A DNA stretch of 64,000 bases from Paraburkholderia sp. C35 (GTDB taxonomy: Bacteria > Pseudomonadota > Gammaproteobacteria > Burkholderiales > Burkholderiaceae): the NCBI RefSeq assembly GCF_003121405.1, contig NZ_QBUY01000031.1, positions 1-64,000 of the forward strand. The letters are read 5' to 3'. Of this stretch, positions 46,931 to 56,034 are shown one piece after another; position 1 is the first letter of the stretch; every line of letters starts with the position of its first letter. Position numbers and translations under genes: made by a program. The notes beneath the pieces were generated by a model. It was given only the letters and a program-made list of their open reading frames with translations. It searched no databases and was not told the origin of the DNA.

Positions 46931-47605
46931 TTACTTGTGCCGGACAGCGGATTCCATCCCGGAAATATCCGCGTGATGCGCGCCGTCACCAACGAAACAC
47001 GCATGAAATGCACACGCCGCAGCGTCCCATTCCGGACTGTAGCCGAGACGCTTAAGGACTTGGTCTACTTTAGGCGTGTGGAGCAGGCAGGCAGTTGACG
47101 AGGCAGGCACGGGCAAGCCTGGCATCTCAAAGTTATGGATACCGTGAGTTATCAACAGCGCAATCGAGTCAATCGTCAACTGTGATGCGTTGAGGCGATT
47201 ACTACGCCTCAGCGCCAGAATGGACGCGTCCAGAGGCTGCCGAAACGGGATAACAAACAGGTGTGTGTTGCTGCTACCTTTGCTCAGCGCGATTGAAACC
47301 GAACCATTCGCTCTCCAGGTGTCAAGCGCCGCCCAGACGGTTGGCTCCGCGGGATTGGCTAGCCAAACCAAACGCGCATCTTCCAGTTGAAGAAAGAACA
47401 TCAGTAACGGTTCGCCGGTGGTACCTACCAAAAACACATCGAACACCGACCGGCGCGCATTTACGTACGACAACGGGTCAAAGTTGACCATCTGCTCCAG
47501 AACCATACCTCTAACTCGAGCGTGGGCGCCCTTATGCTCCGATGCGGGCATCATAAGACCGAGAGGGATGGAAGACGGTTGCGACACTGCATTGAGGATG
47601 CTCAT
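46931..47605 (-). CDS. Paralogue family member B (hypothetical)
   Basis: A 224-residue protein closely similar to the one at 27481-28194: VLEQMVNFDPLSYVNARRSV, PLLMFFLQLEDARLVWLANP, ANGSVSIALSKG and MPGLPVPASSTACLLHTP. ATG 47605 has a good ribosome binding site (AAAGGAG at 10 nt) and fits the start of the paralogue; upstream extension is rejected. Not recognised as a named family. Upstream region shares two exact elements with the 28.2-kb locus, and a divergent gene lies beyond it in both cases. Confidence 0.7.
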   Translation of the reverse strand: MSILNAVSQPSSIPLGLMMPASEHKGAHARVRGMVLEQMVNFDPLSYVNARRSVFDVFLVGTTGEPLLMFFLQLEDARLVWLANPAEPTVWAALDTWRANGSVSIALSKGSSNTHLFVIPFRQPLDASILALRRSNRLNASQLTIDSIALLITHGIHNFEMPGLPVPASSTACLLHTPKVDQVLKRLGYSPEWDAAACAFHACFVGDGAHHADISGMESAVRHK

Positions 47606-47662
47606 GGGATTCAATCTCCTTTCAAAATTGCGAATGGAATGGAGATTAATCATCCACCTCGT

Positions 47663-47768
47663 ATAAATCAACGTTTAAATACGATTCATCAAAAAACAGT
47701 TCAAAAAATCATAAAGATTTATATAATGTATAAATAATTGGATATTTTTCATAAACCATTGATTTATA
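47663..47768. promoter_or_regulatory. AT-rich regulatory elements shared with the 28.3-kb locus (copy 2)
   Basis: ATAAATCAACGTTTAAAT at 47663-47680 and the 41-nt element at 47728-47768, which starts GTATAAATAATTGGATATTT and ends TTGATTTATA. Arms TATAAATAATTGG and CCATTGATTTATA are near-inverted. Both words are identical to the copies at 28250-28427, and the 31-nt phasing in the second element is the same. Probable operators for a shared regulator. Confidence 0.6.
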
Positions 47769-47865
47769 CAGAAACCAACTTTAATCTAATCGAAACACCA
47801 CGAGTACTGATGCGAATAATCGAAATTACGCGCACAGTTTCGATTAATATTTTATACCTATACTT

Positions 47866-48429
47866 ATGAAAAGCTACTTCGATTCTCTCTACGACGCCAT
47901 CGAATGCGGCGAAGGTGCACTGAACATGCCACTGTTCGAACGTGTGCACCTCATGTCTCTCGAGCAAGATAGCCGGACAAGTTACATTATCTCCGGTGAT
48001 GAATTGACCCATGTCCCAACATGGCTTTCAGACCGCAACATCATCGTTCTGCCGATGTTCGGATTGGATTCCGACGCAATCGGCGACGTTGATTCAGAAT
48101 TCAATCTCGACATCAAGCCGAAGGCAGACGGCACACGCGTGTCGTGCCTGATGTTAGCCGACGATACTGTAGCTCTCACCTCGTCGGCCCCTCACTGGGC
48201 CGACGTCGGGCACGAAGACGACTTTCATATTCTCTGGTTGTTCGACAATGAAGCGTTGCTCTCCAGTTACGAGATTAACGATGACGTCCTTGACGAATTG
48301 CAAATCGCGAGCGCTATTGCCGAAGACCATAAGCCGCTGACCAGTGAAGAATCGCATGCGTGGCAAAGACTCGCTGCGCAAGCAGAATTTGTCGGCATCT
48401 TTGAATGCATCAATCTTGCCAACGATTAA
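47866..48429 (+). CDS. Acidic hypothetical protein divergent from family member B
   Basis: A 187-residue, strongly acidic soluble protein (MKSYFDSLYDAIECGEGALN ...; ends GIFECINLAND). No known domain. AT-rich upstream DNA carries the shared operator-like elements. The composition is that of an inhibitor or immunity-type protein, but nothing specific supports that. Confidence 0.58.
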   Translation: MKSYFDSLYDAIECGEGALNMPLFERVHLMSLEQDSRTSYIISGDELTHVPTWLSDRNIIVLPMFGLDSDAIGDVDSEFNLDIKPKADGTRVSCLMLADDTVALTSSAPHWADVGHEDDFHILWLFDNEALLSSYEINDDVLDELQIASAIAEDHKPLTSEESHAWQRLAAQAEFVGIFECINLAND

Positions 48430-48999
48430 CCGTCCCGCTTCGTCTCAAATTCGTTCATACAGGAGAAGGCCAATAATTGCTAACAGACTATCGGCATGGC
48501 GCAGGATAGCTCACCTCCGATACCGAAAGCAGTCGTTATGAGCTGTACACGCTCGATAACATGCGATTCCGCGCTGTAACCATATCATCAACAACCGCGC
48601 TACTGAAAGCGAATTCAAAAGTCTCTCAGGCATAAAGACTTAAAGTAGAGTGAAAAACATCTCTCTCGCTAAAAATCTAGATGTCGCCGCTGATGAGGCC
48701 TTCAAAGCACTAGTTCGTTAACTATCCGAAAGTTTCGGCGATAATGGATTCCGAATATCCCTGAACTGACACTCGCTTTGGACCACGTCTATCGTACAGT
48801 GCCCGGTTTCTAGGGGAAATTTTCGCACGAGGTGATCAGAGAGGCGCTCAACGAAGGCAAGCGATCGCGGGCTTCAGGGTATCGAATGCCTCGGTCTCGA
48901 TGACCGCCAGCATATCGACGTTAACGTCAAAGCCGATGTAAAGTGTCTCTGGATATGTCAGCGCAGATATCAGCAAGGATCAGTGCTCGGGATTCAGAC
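48430..48999. other. 570-bp eroded spacer
   Basis: Broken open frames only, for example a plus-strand frame near 48770-48880 (REALNEGKRSRASGYRMP) with internal stops. Likely remnants of lost genes; no family recognised. Confidence 0.35.
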
Positions 49000-49230
49000 C
49001 TACGCCCATCCACCGTCTGCCTGAACGTCTGCGCCGTTAATGAAACTGGAAGAATCCGACGCCAGAAATGCAACGATCGATCCCATCTCGTCGGGCTGCC
49101 CTACTCGTCCTAGCGGTACGGCGGAGATTGCGTTTTCCTTGAACGCCGCAGCGATTTTCTCGTCGGCGAGGGAAGCTTGCTGCGCCGGTGTGGCGATTGG
49201 ACCAGGGCTGAGAACATTTACCCGTGATCG
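49000..49230 (-). pseudogene. 3' remnant of a short-chain dehydrogenase (SDR) gene
   Basis: The minus strand reads RVNVLSPGPIATP, then VPLGRVGQPDEMGSIVAFLA and NGADVQADGGWA before the stop at 49000. These are the C-terminal third of a classical NAD(P)-dependent SDR, including the VN.(L/V)SPG..(A/D)TP and P.E(M/I)...FLAS motifs. The catalytic and cofactor-binding parts are missing upstream, so it is a remnant. Confidence 0.75.
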
Positions 49231-49392
49231 ACTAACGCAACCAAAGACAGAAAAATAAATGCACTGTTGTCAAATTTGACAAGGGTGAGGTGCCACTGAA
49301 AGCATTTATTCCTACGCTAATGGTAACTAGACTTCAAATACGCGAGCTGCTTTCGACGCTTGCAGACCGACAACTTCGAAGGGGCATCTACC

Positions 49393-49683
49393 ATGAACCG
49401 TTTTGTACAATTCGCATCAGTCGCTACTTTGATTTGCGCACCCCTGTACGCGATTGCACAGCCGGGTGACGGTGCAACGCGCGCGAGCGTAAAGGCTGAT
49501 CTTGTGAAACTCGAGCAAGCGGGTTACATGCCGGGTGTAGATGATTGGCGTTATCCAGCAAATCTGCAAGCTGCCCAGGAACGCGTCGCGGGTCGCGGTG
49601 TGGACACGAGCGGATACGGCGGCTCCATTTCCAACGCTTCACAATCGGGAACGCATAACGGCGGTCAAAGCATCGAAAATTGA
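49393..49683 (+). CDS. DUF4148-family secreted protein
   Basis: A 96-residue protein with a signal peptide (MNRFVQFASVATLICAPLYA then IAQP) and the DUF4148 pattern TRASVKADLVKLEQAGYMPG. Common in Burkholderia and relatives, where many copies occur per genome; probably periplasmic, role unknown. ATG 49393 follows GAAGGGG. The next 308 bp (49684-49991) hold nothing recognisable. Confidence 0.78.
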   Translation: MNRFVQFASVATLICAPLYAIAQPGDGATRASVKADLVKLEQAGYMPGVDDWRYPANLQAAQERVAGRGVDTSGYGGSISNASQSGTHNGGQSIEN

Positions 49684-49991
49684 CGGTCCGTATCGCCAAA
49701 GCCACACGGGAATGCCGGATTTCGTATTATCGTGACACGACTAAAGCTGCAGGAGCACCACCGTTACAGCGTTATCACCCAATGGCAATAAATTGTGCGA
49801 ACTGCATTTATGAAGAAAGCGATGACAACCGCACTCCTCCCGCACGCAGGTTAGCCAACGCCCTAGAGTCCAAAACCTCACAAGGCTTCTTAAAGCTGCC
49901 GCCCTGGAGCCAGCAGGAGGAATGCGGCCATCCATCAAGACCCGATCTTATCGATATCATTGGGTAAACGTTTGCAATAGCAACGACGTTC

Positions 49992-50303
49992 TCATCTGTC
50001 ACAACGAACGACAATGTGCCGTCCGAGTCGCGATGTATTTCTGGGCTCCTTGTCAGACCGCGTGACCGGAATCAGACGGTCAAGCGAACCGAAATGATGA
50101 TAAGTGTCCGACCTGTCAAGACCCGCCAGACGTGCCACCTCTTCGATCGTCAAAAACGCCCCTGCCTTGTTCCGGAAGAGCACATCCATTGCCCTGACAA
50201 TCGCTCGTCTGGCGTCCCCTGCCTCCTCTGAACCAATCTTGCGCGATGTCAGTTGCTCGACCGGCTCTGCACTGCTTTGCTTGAACACTGCGCAATCCCA
50301 CAA
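49992..50303 (-). pseudogene. Truncated TetR-family regulator
   Basis: The frame holds a TetR DNA-binding domain: RRAIVRAMDVLFRNKAGAF, then LTIEEVARLAGLDRSDTYHH and FGSLDRL, where the HTH would lie. It ends after about 25 further residues without any ligand domain, so the gene lost its 3' part. Operators of the type bound by NemR-like TetR proteins survive about 360-450 bp upstream, before an oxidoreductase pseudogene. Confidence 0.6.
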
Positions 50304-50664
50304 ATTTGGTGTATGCAGCCGCGAAACTCGTTTGTCACGCGAGCAAACGGCTAATTCGTCTTGCCGCCGGACGATTCCGCGCTACGCCCTATAAGGTTGA
50401 GGAAACGCGTTTCCACCAGATCACTCGGACTCGAAAAAAAGACTGAGCGTCGCGCTTCAAATGGGGATGAATCACACAGCCGCGTCACTCCACAATCTCT
50501 GCTTGCCTGTAAATCTGCTTGCCTGTAAGTATCGGGCCGGCATGCCGGACAGGTACATCAGTGATTCGTCACCATGCGCAACCTTCCTATCGACCAAACA
50601 TTTCGACACAACGCGGATCGCACGTGTCATCACGATCCCATATTCATACGATTTGCAAGTTAAA

Positions 50665-50680
50665 TAGACCGCGCAGTCTA
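50665..50680. promoter_or_regulatory. NemR-like operator half-pair, site 1
   Basis: TAGAC, six bases, GTCTA (TAGACCGCGCAGTCTA). It fits the TAGACC-N4-GGTCTA palindrome known for NemR-type TetR repressors with one mismatch. The same 16-bp architecture repeats at 50744. Confidence 0.5.
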
Positions 50681-50743
50681 CTGCGTCATCAAGAAGCACG
50701 CAATAGGGATATTTGGCCTCTACTTGGGGTGTTATGACATCAC

Positions 50744-50759
50744 TAGACTATATGGTCTA
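50744..50759. promoter_or_regulatory. NemR-like operator, site 2
   Basis: TAGAC, six bases, GTCTA (TAGACTATATGGTCTA), one mismatch from the NemR box, 24 bp before the ATG of the oxidoreductase pseudogene. Fits autoregulation of a TetR-oxidoreductase pair. Confidence 0.55.
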
Positions 50760-50782
50760 TGAGGTGTAACTGGAGAGGCGGC

Positions 50783-51529
50783 ATGGAGAAGTGCAAACAT
50801 ATCGTTCTTGCGGAGCATCCGCGCGGGTGGCCAAACGAGAGTACCTTCCGCGTGGAGGTTCAGCAGCTTCCGGAGCTGCTCGATGGGCAAATCCCCGCCA
50901 GAAAACACTATCTTTCGGTGGACCCGTATCAGCGCAGCAAAATGACCACAGAAAAAAGCTACGCGGAGAGCATCGTCGTCGGCGACACCATTATCGCCGA
51001 CACCGTTGGGGAGGTCATCGCCTCTCGCAGCGACAAGATTCCGACTGATTCGCTCGTAAGCGAATATCTGGGGTCGTCGGAATGCGGTGTCGCATCTGGT
51101 TCCGCGGTCGAAACAATCGATACCGGTATCGCTCCGGTGTCGGCCTATCTAGGAGTCTCGGGTCTGACGGGAGTGACTGCATGGATGGGAATGACGCTCA
51201 TTGGAAAGCCTGTCGAAGGTGAAACCGTTGTAGTGTCGGCCGCAGCGGGCGCGGTCGGGTCCATTGCAGCGCAATGGGCGCTGTCCAAGGGGTGACGCGT
51301 AGCTGGGATCGCCGGAGGCCCCTCTAAATGCTACTACTCCAAATCTGAACTCGGTGTAACTACTACCGTTGACTACAAATCCCCTGATTTTCTGTCAGCG
51401 CTTGCCGCAGCGACGCCGGACGGTGTTGACGTCTATTTCGACAATGTCGGCAGCGACGTGACCGAGGCGGTGATTCAGCGACTGAACAACTTTTCGAGAA
51501 TCGCCTTGTACGACCTTTATCCATCATAA
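50783..51529 (+). pseudogene. CurA-like NADP-dependent oxidoreductase, broken by an in-frame TGA and 3' loss
   Basis: A medium-chain dehydrogenase/reductase of the NADP-dependent leukotriene-B4-dehydrogenase/CurA type: HYLSVDPYQRSKM, VVSAAAGAVGSIAAQWALSK and DGVDVYFDNVGSD are intact. A TGA at 51293-51295 stands where family members have Cys (SKG-stop-RVAGIAGG) and the frame then continues to 51529, where it stops about 100 residues early (ends FSRIALYDLYPS). The ATG has a good GGAGAGG site. It is probably a decayed electrophile-response gene. Confidence 0.8.
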
Positions 51530-51552
51530 AACATCAACGGTTTGGAGACGGT

Positions 51553-52629
51553 ATGAAGAAGAAAATGGTTGCTGCCGCGTTTGGCGTGGCTTTCAGTGCG
51601 GCGTCACATGCACAAAGCTCCGTAACACTGTACGGCATTCTGGATTCAGGCATCACATACGTGAGCAACCAGAAAGGACATAGCGTCGTCTTCGAAGACT
51701 CCGGTATCAATCAACCGAGTCGTTGGGGTCTGACCGGTGCAGAAGACTTGGGTGGCGGCCTCAAAGCTATTTTTACTCTTGAAAGCGGCATTCTGCTTAA
51801 CAACGGTGCAGCGCGTGTAGCAGGCGAGATGTTCAGTCGCATTTCAACTGTCGGGCTCTCAAGCAAATGGGGCAAGCTGACTCTGGGGCGCCAGTACGAT
51901 TTCATGTCCGACATGCTCCTTCCTGATTCGTCAGCAGCCCAGTTTGCCGGCGACTATGCATTTCACTTCCGGGATATTGACCGAATTGCCGGCGAGTCAG
52001 TGAACAATTCAGTCAAGTTGGTGAGCAATCCAATAGCGGGTGTCACTGTCGGTGCCATGTACGGATTTAGCAATCAGGCGGGTGCTTTCGGCGGGACTGC
52101 AGGTGCGCCGCGCTACAAGAGTTTCGGTATCACTTACGACAGCGGAAGTGCTTTCGTAATTGATGCAGCTTACACGGACGCGAATGGAACGATCGCATCG
52201 GCCGCAGAAGCAGCCATGCAAGGGACCGCAGTTCGTAACATGGGTATTGGCGCCCGCTACCGTTTGGGATCGGTGCTGTTATTCGGGAATTACACAAACA
52301 ACAAGGTTAGTGGAATGCCCGCGGTGGGAAGCGAAACCGTTAGCGTGCTAGAGGGCGGTTTCAACTGGCGGTTCACCCCATCGATCTATTCTGGTCTTGG
52401 CTACATCTATAATCATTATCCGATTGCTCAAATTAGTCAGATTGCAACTGCGATCCACTATCTGTTTTCCAAACGCACAGATGTATCTCTGAACGTCAAT
52501 TTTGCTCACAGCAATTCTGACAAGCAAGTTGCGGGACTCTTCCAGGTCGTTGATCCGTACACCAATCAAGGTTATTCGACCAGTCGCAATCAGCTGGCCG
52601 TCAGCGTCGGATTTCGGACGAAGTTCTAA
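51553..52629 (+). CDS. Outer-membrane general porin (Porin_4 type)
   Basis: A 358-residue trimeric beta-barrel porin. Signal peptide MKKKMVAAAFGVAFSAASHA, mature start QSSVTLYGILDSGITYVSNQ, then SRWGLTGAEDLGGGLKAIF and TLESGILLNNG, signatures of the Burkholderia-type OmpC-like porins. It ends in the terminal Phe (VSVGFRTKF) needed for BAM insertion. It forms diffusion pores in the outer membrane. Only 23 bp separates it from the oxidoreductase pseudogene. Confidence 0.93.
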   Translation: MKKKMVAAAFGVAFSAASHAQSSVTLYGILDSGITYVSNQKGHSVVFEDSGINQPSRWGLTGAEDLGGGLKAIFTLESGILLNNGAARVAGEMFSRISTVGLSSKWGKLTLGRQYDFMSDMLLPDSSAAQFAGDYAFHFRDIDRIAGESVNNSVKLVSNPIAGVTVGAMYGFSNQAGAFGGTAGAPRYKSFGITYDSGSAFVIDAAYTDANGTIASAAEAAMQGTAVRNMGIGARYRLGSVLLFGNYTNNKVSGMPAVGSETVSVLEGGFNWRFTPSIYSGLGYIYNHYPIAQISQIATAIHYLFSKRTDVSLNVNFAHSNSDKQVAGLFQVVDPYTNQGYSTSRNQLAVSVGFRTKF

Positions 52630-52784
52630 CGGATAATGATATGGAGCGACGTGACGTGAGAATCACGGAGCTCCGCAAAATTCGCATGAGTAGCAGAATG
52701 ATCACACCACGGCTTTAGCGTGGATTCATTTGAAAAAAACGTCCATGCGGATACGGTTGAAAGAAAAAACTTCCGAATCCGAGC

Positions 52785-53324
52785 AATCTCTACATTGTCT
52801 ATATCTCGAGCAATCCCCGGGACGAGCGATCGTTTGTCGACGGTACACGCTTCGATTCGACGAGCCTCTCCGGAACACTCCTGTCCCCGATACTGATAAT
52901 GGACACAGCACGTGCGGGACGCGCCACAAAATACGTACGTCTCGCTCGCGCCTATGTGGACGATGAACACTTCACTGAATGGAGCCTAACGCAACCCGAC
53001 TCCGGCTCCATTCCCGACGAACTCATCGAAAAATCACAAAAGCGGTCTACCTCAAGTCTTCTGCTGTCGAAAGATAAACTACATGCTCAAGACACTGAGT
53101 TCGTCAACAGAATGCTTAAGACCATTCCTCCGCTCGGATGGACTCTTGACACTGCGTCGACCCGAGTAATCGCATTGCTTTCCGAAACGCATGCCTACGC
53201 ACTCACTCACGATTGCCCAATCGATGGCCAAACCGATAAACGGCCGCTTTGCGCAAGCTTGCGAGAGACATCTTTAGCCAGACACACTAACGTGCCCCTG
53301 GAATCGAATCGACCAGAATCATGA
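52785..53324 (+). pseudogene. Fragment of a membrane patatin-like phospholipase
   Basis: The frame from 52785 reads NLYIVYISSNP, VDGTRFDSTSLSGTLLSP, ARAGRA, HFTEWSL and TIPPLGWTLDTASTRVIALL. It aligns along its length with the C-terminus of the patatin at 24007-26628 (NVYVIYVTSNP, RAGRA, HFVRWGL, SPPLGWTLD). An in-frame TGA lies just upstream, and the catalytic Ser/Asp part is absent, so it is a 5'-truncated relic. It overlaps the end of the following minus-strand gene. Confidence 0.72.
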
Positions 53325-53994
53325 GCTTGTACCCATAATATAGGATGACGACCGCTCCAATAAACAAAGGGCTTCCCACCCACCATGGTGGGAAGTCGCG
53401 GTCATCGCTCTTATCTTGTCCGTCGTTCCGTAGAACTTTCATCTTCACACTCTCTGTCGAAAAGCATGTGAAGAAACAGTTTTTATTTTCAGAAAGCCTT
53501 ACGCTTTTCGCCTGTGGACCTGGGAAGCGGAGACAGGTACAGACAGCGAACGCAGCGATTTCTTCACCACCGTAGTGGAACTCACCCTCCGCCCACATTC
53601 CGTCGCTCTCGAGATGGGCGTGGCATCTGGTTTTTATCCATCCGGTGTTGAACGTTTGACCCGGTCCACCGCATATCTCGCAAAGACGCTCGCTCATCGC
53701 CGTCGCCAGCTCAATCATTGCTCGCTGTTCAACATCGGCGCCCGAAGCGGCGAAGACGAGTCTTCCGAATTTTTCTTTAACCTGCCTCACACAAATCTGG
53801 GGTGCGCCGCGCTGCGTTGTTAGCTGGAGCATGGTGCACAGTACGTCGAGCACATCGAACCAGCCATCTGAACACTCAAACCCTCTAATTGAAAAGGGCG
53901 ACGGCACCATGTCCTGCTCGGCCGTCTCGCATGGCTTGCCACCAAATATCAGCGGATATTTTTGCCGCAGAACATTCGACAAGTCCTCACGCAT
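53287..53994 (-). CDS. Zinc-binding protein with C-terminal TM helix
   Basis: A 235-residue protein. The N-terminal 150 residues have the pattern of a widespread hypothetical family: GFECSDGWFDVLDVLCTML, RQVKEKFGRLVF, then CEICGGPGQTF and TRCHAH, which give a likely four-ligand zinc site. A linker leads to a single C-terminal membrane helix (FIGAVVILYYGYKLMILV). The C-terminus overlaps the patatin relic. The TM tail may come from a recombined junction. Confidence 0.66.
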   Translation of the reverse strand: MREDLSNVLRQKYPLIFGGKPCETAEQDMVPSPFSIRGFECSDGWFDVLDVLCTMLQLTTQRGAPQICVRQVKEKFGRLVFAASGADVEQRAMIELATAMSERLCEICGGPGQTFNTGWIKTRCHAHLESDGMWAEGEFHYGGEEIAAFAVCTCLRFPGPQAKSVRLSENKNCFFTCFSTESVKMKVLRNDGQDKSDDRDFPPWWVGSPLFIGAVVILYYGYKLMILVDSIPGAR

Positions 53995-54226
53995 TGCTCC
54001 TCCCGCGTTTTGAGTTGCTTCGATGTCGTTTCATACGTCCACAAAGTGAACTTCACGTTTCAGTGCTCTCGATGCGCCCGGATCTCAGTGCTCTGAAGCG
54101 ATGAAATCGTCTTCACTGGTCCCTCAGGTCTCAATCCTCACGCAACACCTCTCAAGTTAGAGCGTGTGCCGCTGGCGCCCGACAACGCTGACTCGCCCCT
54201 CCGACAAGGCAAGAACTGCGCACATA

Positions 54227-54271
54227 CAAATAGATTTACATGAAACGGCACGTTTCATGTAAATCTATTTG
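54227..54271. repeat. Perfect 21-bp inverted repeat with 3-nt loop
   Basis: CAAATAGATTTACATGAAACG, the triplet GCA, then its exact reverse complement. It lies in a 613-bp spacer (53995-54607) with no gene. No U-run follows either arm, so it is not a simple terminator. It could extrude as a cruciform or form a long RNA hairpin. Confidence 0.7.
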
Positions 54272-54607
54272 CACTCGGCCTCGCGCCATTTAAGGAACCT
54301 CCCAAAGCCATTATCCCGCCGTCGAACCTCTGTATCGTTTTGATATTAAGTCCGGCCGGCTTGCACCGGTTAAAAATGGCATCAATTGAGTAGAAAATAC
54401 TACTCAACGCATTGAATTATAAGTATTTATACGTTGACATCCTTGTTCCGACTGCATTACATTTTCACCCACTTAATCGACTGAGATTCACATCATCAGG
54501 TTTCAGTGAATACGCCGAAATCACAGTCCAGACTCATTAATCTCATATGACCATGAACCAGGAAAATTCTTCCGCCATTTCTCATGCAACCAAAAAGTGA
54601 ACGCGCA

Positions 54608-55159
54608 ATGACACCGAACGCTCCTGTGCGGGATACCGCACGGGACTCGCGCACGAAACGCATTCCCGAAAACGTAGCGAGAATCCCTGTCGTCGCGGAC
54701 GCCATCCCTGACAGCACGCTGGCAAAAAAGATTGTCTCGGCGCGTACGCATCCTTCGCGGGTGTTGCCAAGCCACTTCATCGAAGCAATCGAACGCGCAT
54801 ACGCACCGGCGAAGCGCTTTTGGTGTCACGTTGATCCGGAGCAGCTCGCTAATGAAACGGTGCGTCACAATCCAGAGTACATGAACGCCGTTTCTCAATC
54901 TTGGGCAGCATGGGGATGCGGGTCGTTCTACGAAGATCTGGTCAACGCGATCCAGACGAAGAAATTCGACGAACACTGCGCTGTTGTGATGCGGACGCTA
55001 CCCGAAGAAATTCTTTCGGGAGACGATGAAACTGTCTATGACCTGCTCCACTCCCGTTTCACACAATCGGGCGAGTCGACCCACCTCAAGTATCTCGAAC
55101 TGGACGGGGTGAAGGCTGTTCGTTACATTCGTGAAACCATGGAAAACATGCTCGATTGA
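54608..55159 (+). CDS. Hypothetical protein
   Basis: A 183-residue protein, N-terminal basic and probably disordered (MTPNAPVRDTARDSRTKRIP), then helical: HFIEAIERAYAPAKRFW, QSWAAWGCGSFYEDLVNAIQ, ending YIRETMENMLD. No family recognised. ATG 54584 is an alternative start; neither has a strong ribosome binding site. An AT-rich region 150 bp upstream contains TCAACG and TATTTATAC words faintly like the shared elements at 28.3 and 47.7 kb. Confidence 0.6.
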   Translation: MTPNAPVRDTARDSRTKRIPENVARIPVVADAIPDSTLAKKIVSARTHPSRVLPSHFIEAIERAYAPAKRFWCHVDPEQLANETVRHNPEYMNAVSQSWAAWGCGSFYEDLVNAIQTKKFDEHCAVVMRTLPEEILSGDDETVYDLLHSRFTQSGESTHLKYLELDGVKAVRYIRETMENMLD

Positions 55160-55339
55160 TCCTCATGATCTTTGCGAAGCAAAGTTCGTCCGCCCTTCTG
55201 CATGAAGACTGTCGGCACGATTGGGTGGCAAGCTTCAAATTCGCGCTGCGGGGAAGGAAACTCCCCCGCTTTCTTTTCTGCATCTCCAGCGCGTGCACGA
55301 GATTCTTCTCGCATATCAAAAGAGCTATCTGTCCGACGC

Positions 55340-55501
55340 CTACTTGCCTTTCTCCTTTGGTCTGGCAATACCCACCTCGTGGCTCCATTTTTCAATGAGC
55401 CGGTCAGGGGCATGTCTGCCACGCGCCTGAGCTTTGCGGTGCGACTTCAACCCTTTCTCGATCAGCTTGCGCTGACGCTCGTCTGGTTTGAACTTTTCCA
55501 C
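55340..55501 (-). CDS. Small basic protein
   Basis: A 53-residue, highly basic helical protein starting at GTG (MEKFKPDERQRKLIEKGLKS onward). GGAGG stands 6 nt before the GTG, which fixes the start. Composition suggests nucleic-acid binding; family not recognised. Confidence 0.48.
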   Translation of the reverse strand: MEKFKPDERQRKLIEKGLKSHRKAQARGRHAPDRLIEKWSHEVGIARPKEKGK

Positions 55502-55617
55502 ATGCAACCTCCACACACGGAACCAGCATTGACTGCGTGGAACTCTCGCCCAGTTGCAGCCGTGCGATAGCACCCGCCTGGTGGTACCTGATGCCGACAT
55601 CCCACTTTACATTTAGC

Positions 55618-56034
55618 TCAGTCTACGCACTTATTATCGCCGTTCACACTCCCGCCGTCGGCTGGGTGTGATGCATCGTCCTGAGGCATGATCTCGCCGG
55701 CACGTATAACGCCGCTTCTGCAATCGGGTATCAACACGGACGTGCCGTCCTTCCAGCTTTCAACGCGCCAGTTTGCGACACACCACTTCCAGACGTATTC
55801 GGCGTCAGAGTTGTGGCCAGTTCGCCCTAGCAGGAAATACTTCCGGCCGCTTTCTGTGACACCCACGCGGCGCACGCAATCCAGTTCGACAATGGGAGTG
55901 CTCACTCTACCGTCTCGCTGCTCGACGTCGAAACCCACAAAGTATCTTGCGCCACTGGCTGTCTCACGAATCGACCATAGTTCGAGATAAATCTCCGGCA
56001 ACTCGCTGACATCGGACGACAGGTAGATGCTCAT
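55618..56034 (-). CDS. Hypothetical beta-rich protein
   Basis: A 138-residue soluble protein from ATG 56034 (MSIYLSSDVSELPEIYLELW). Sections of alternating strands (RYFVGFDVEQRDGRVST, SGRKYFLLGRTG) and a WKWCVANWRVESW cluster. No known motif. Longer upstream starts only add non-conserved residues. Confidence 0.55.
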   Translation of the reverse strand: MSIYLSSDVSELPEIYLELWSIRETASGARYFVGFDVEQRDGRVSTPIVELDCVRRVGVTESGRKYFLLGRTGHNSDAEYVWKWCVANWRVESWKDGTSVLIPDCRSGVIRAGEIMPQDDASHPADGGSVNGDNKCVD

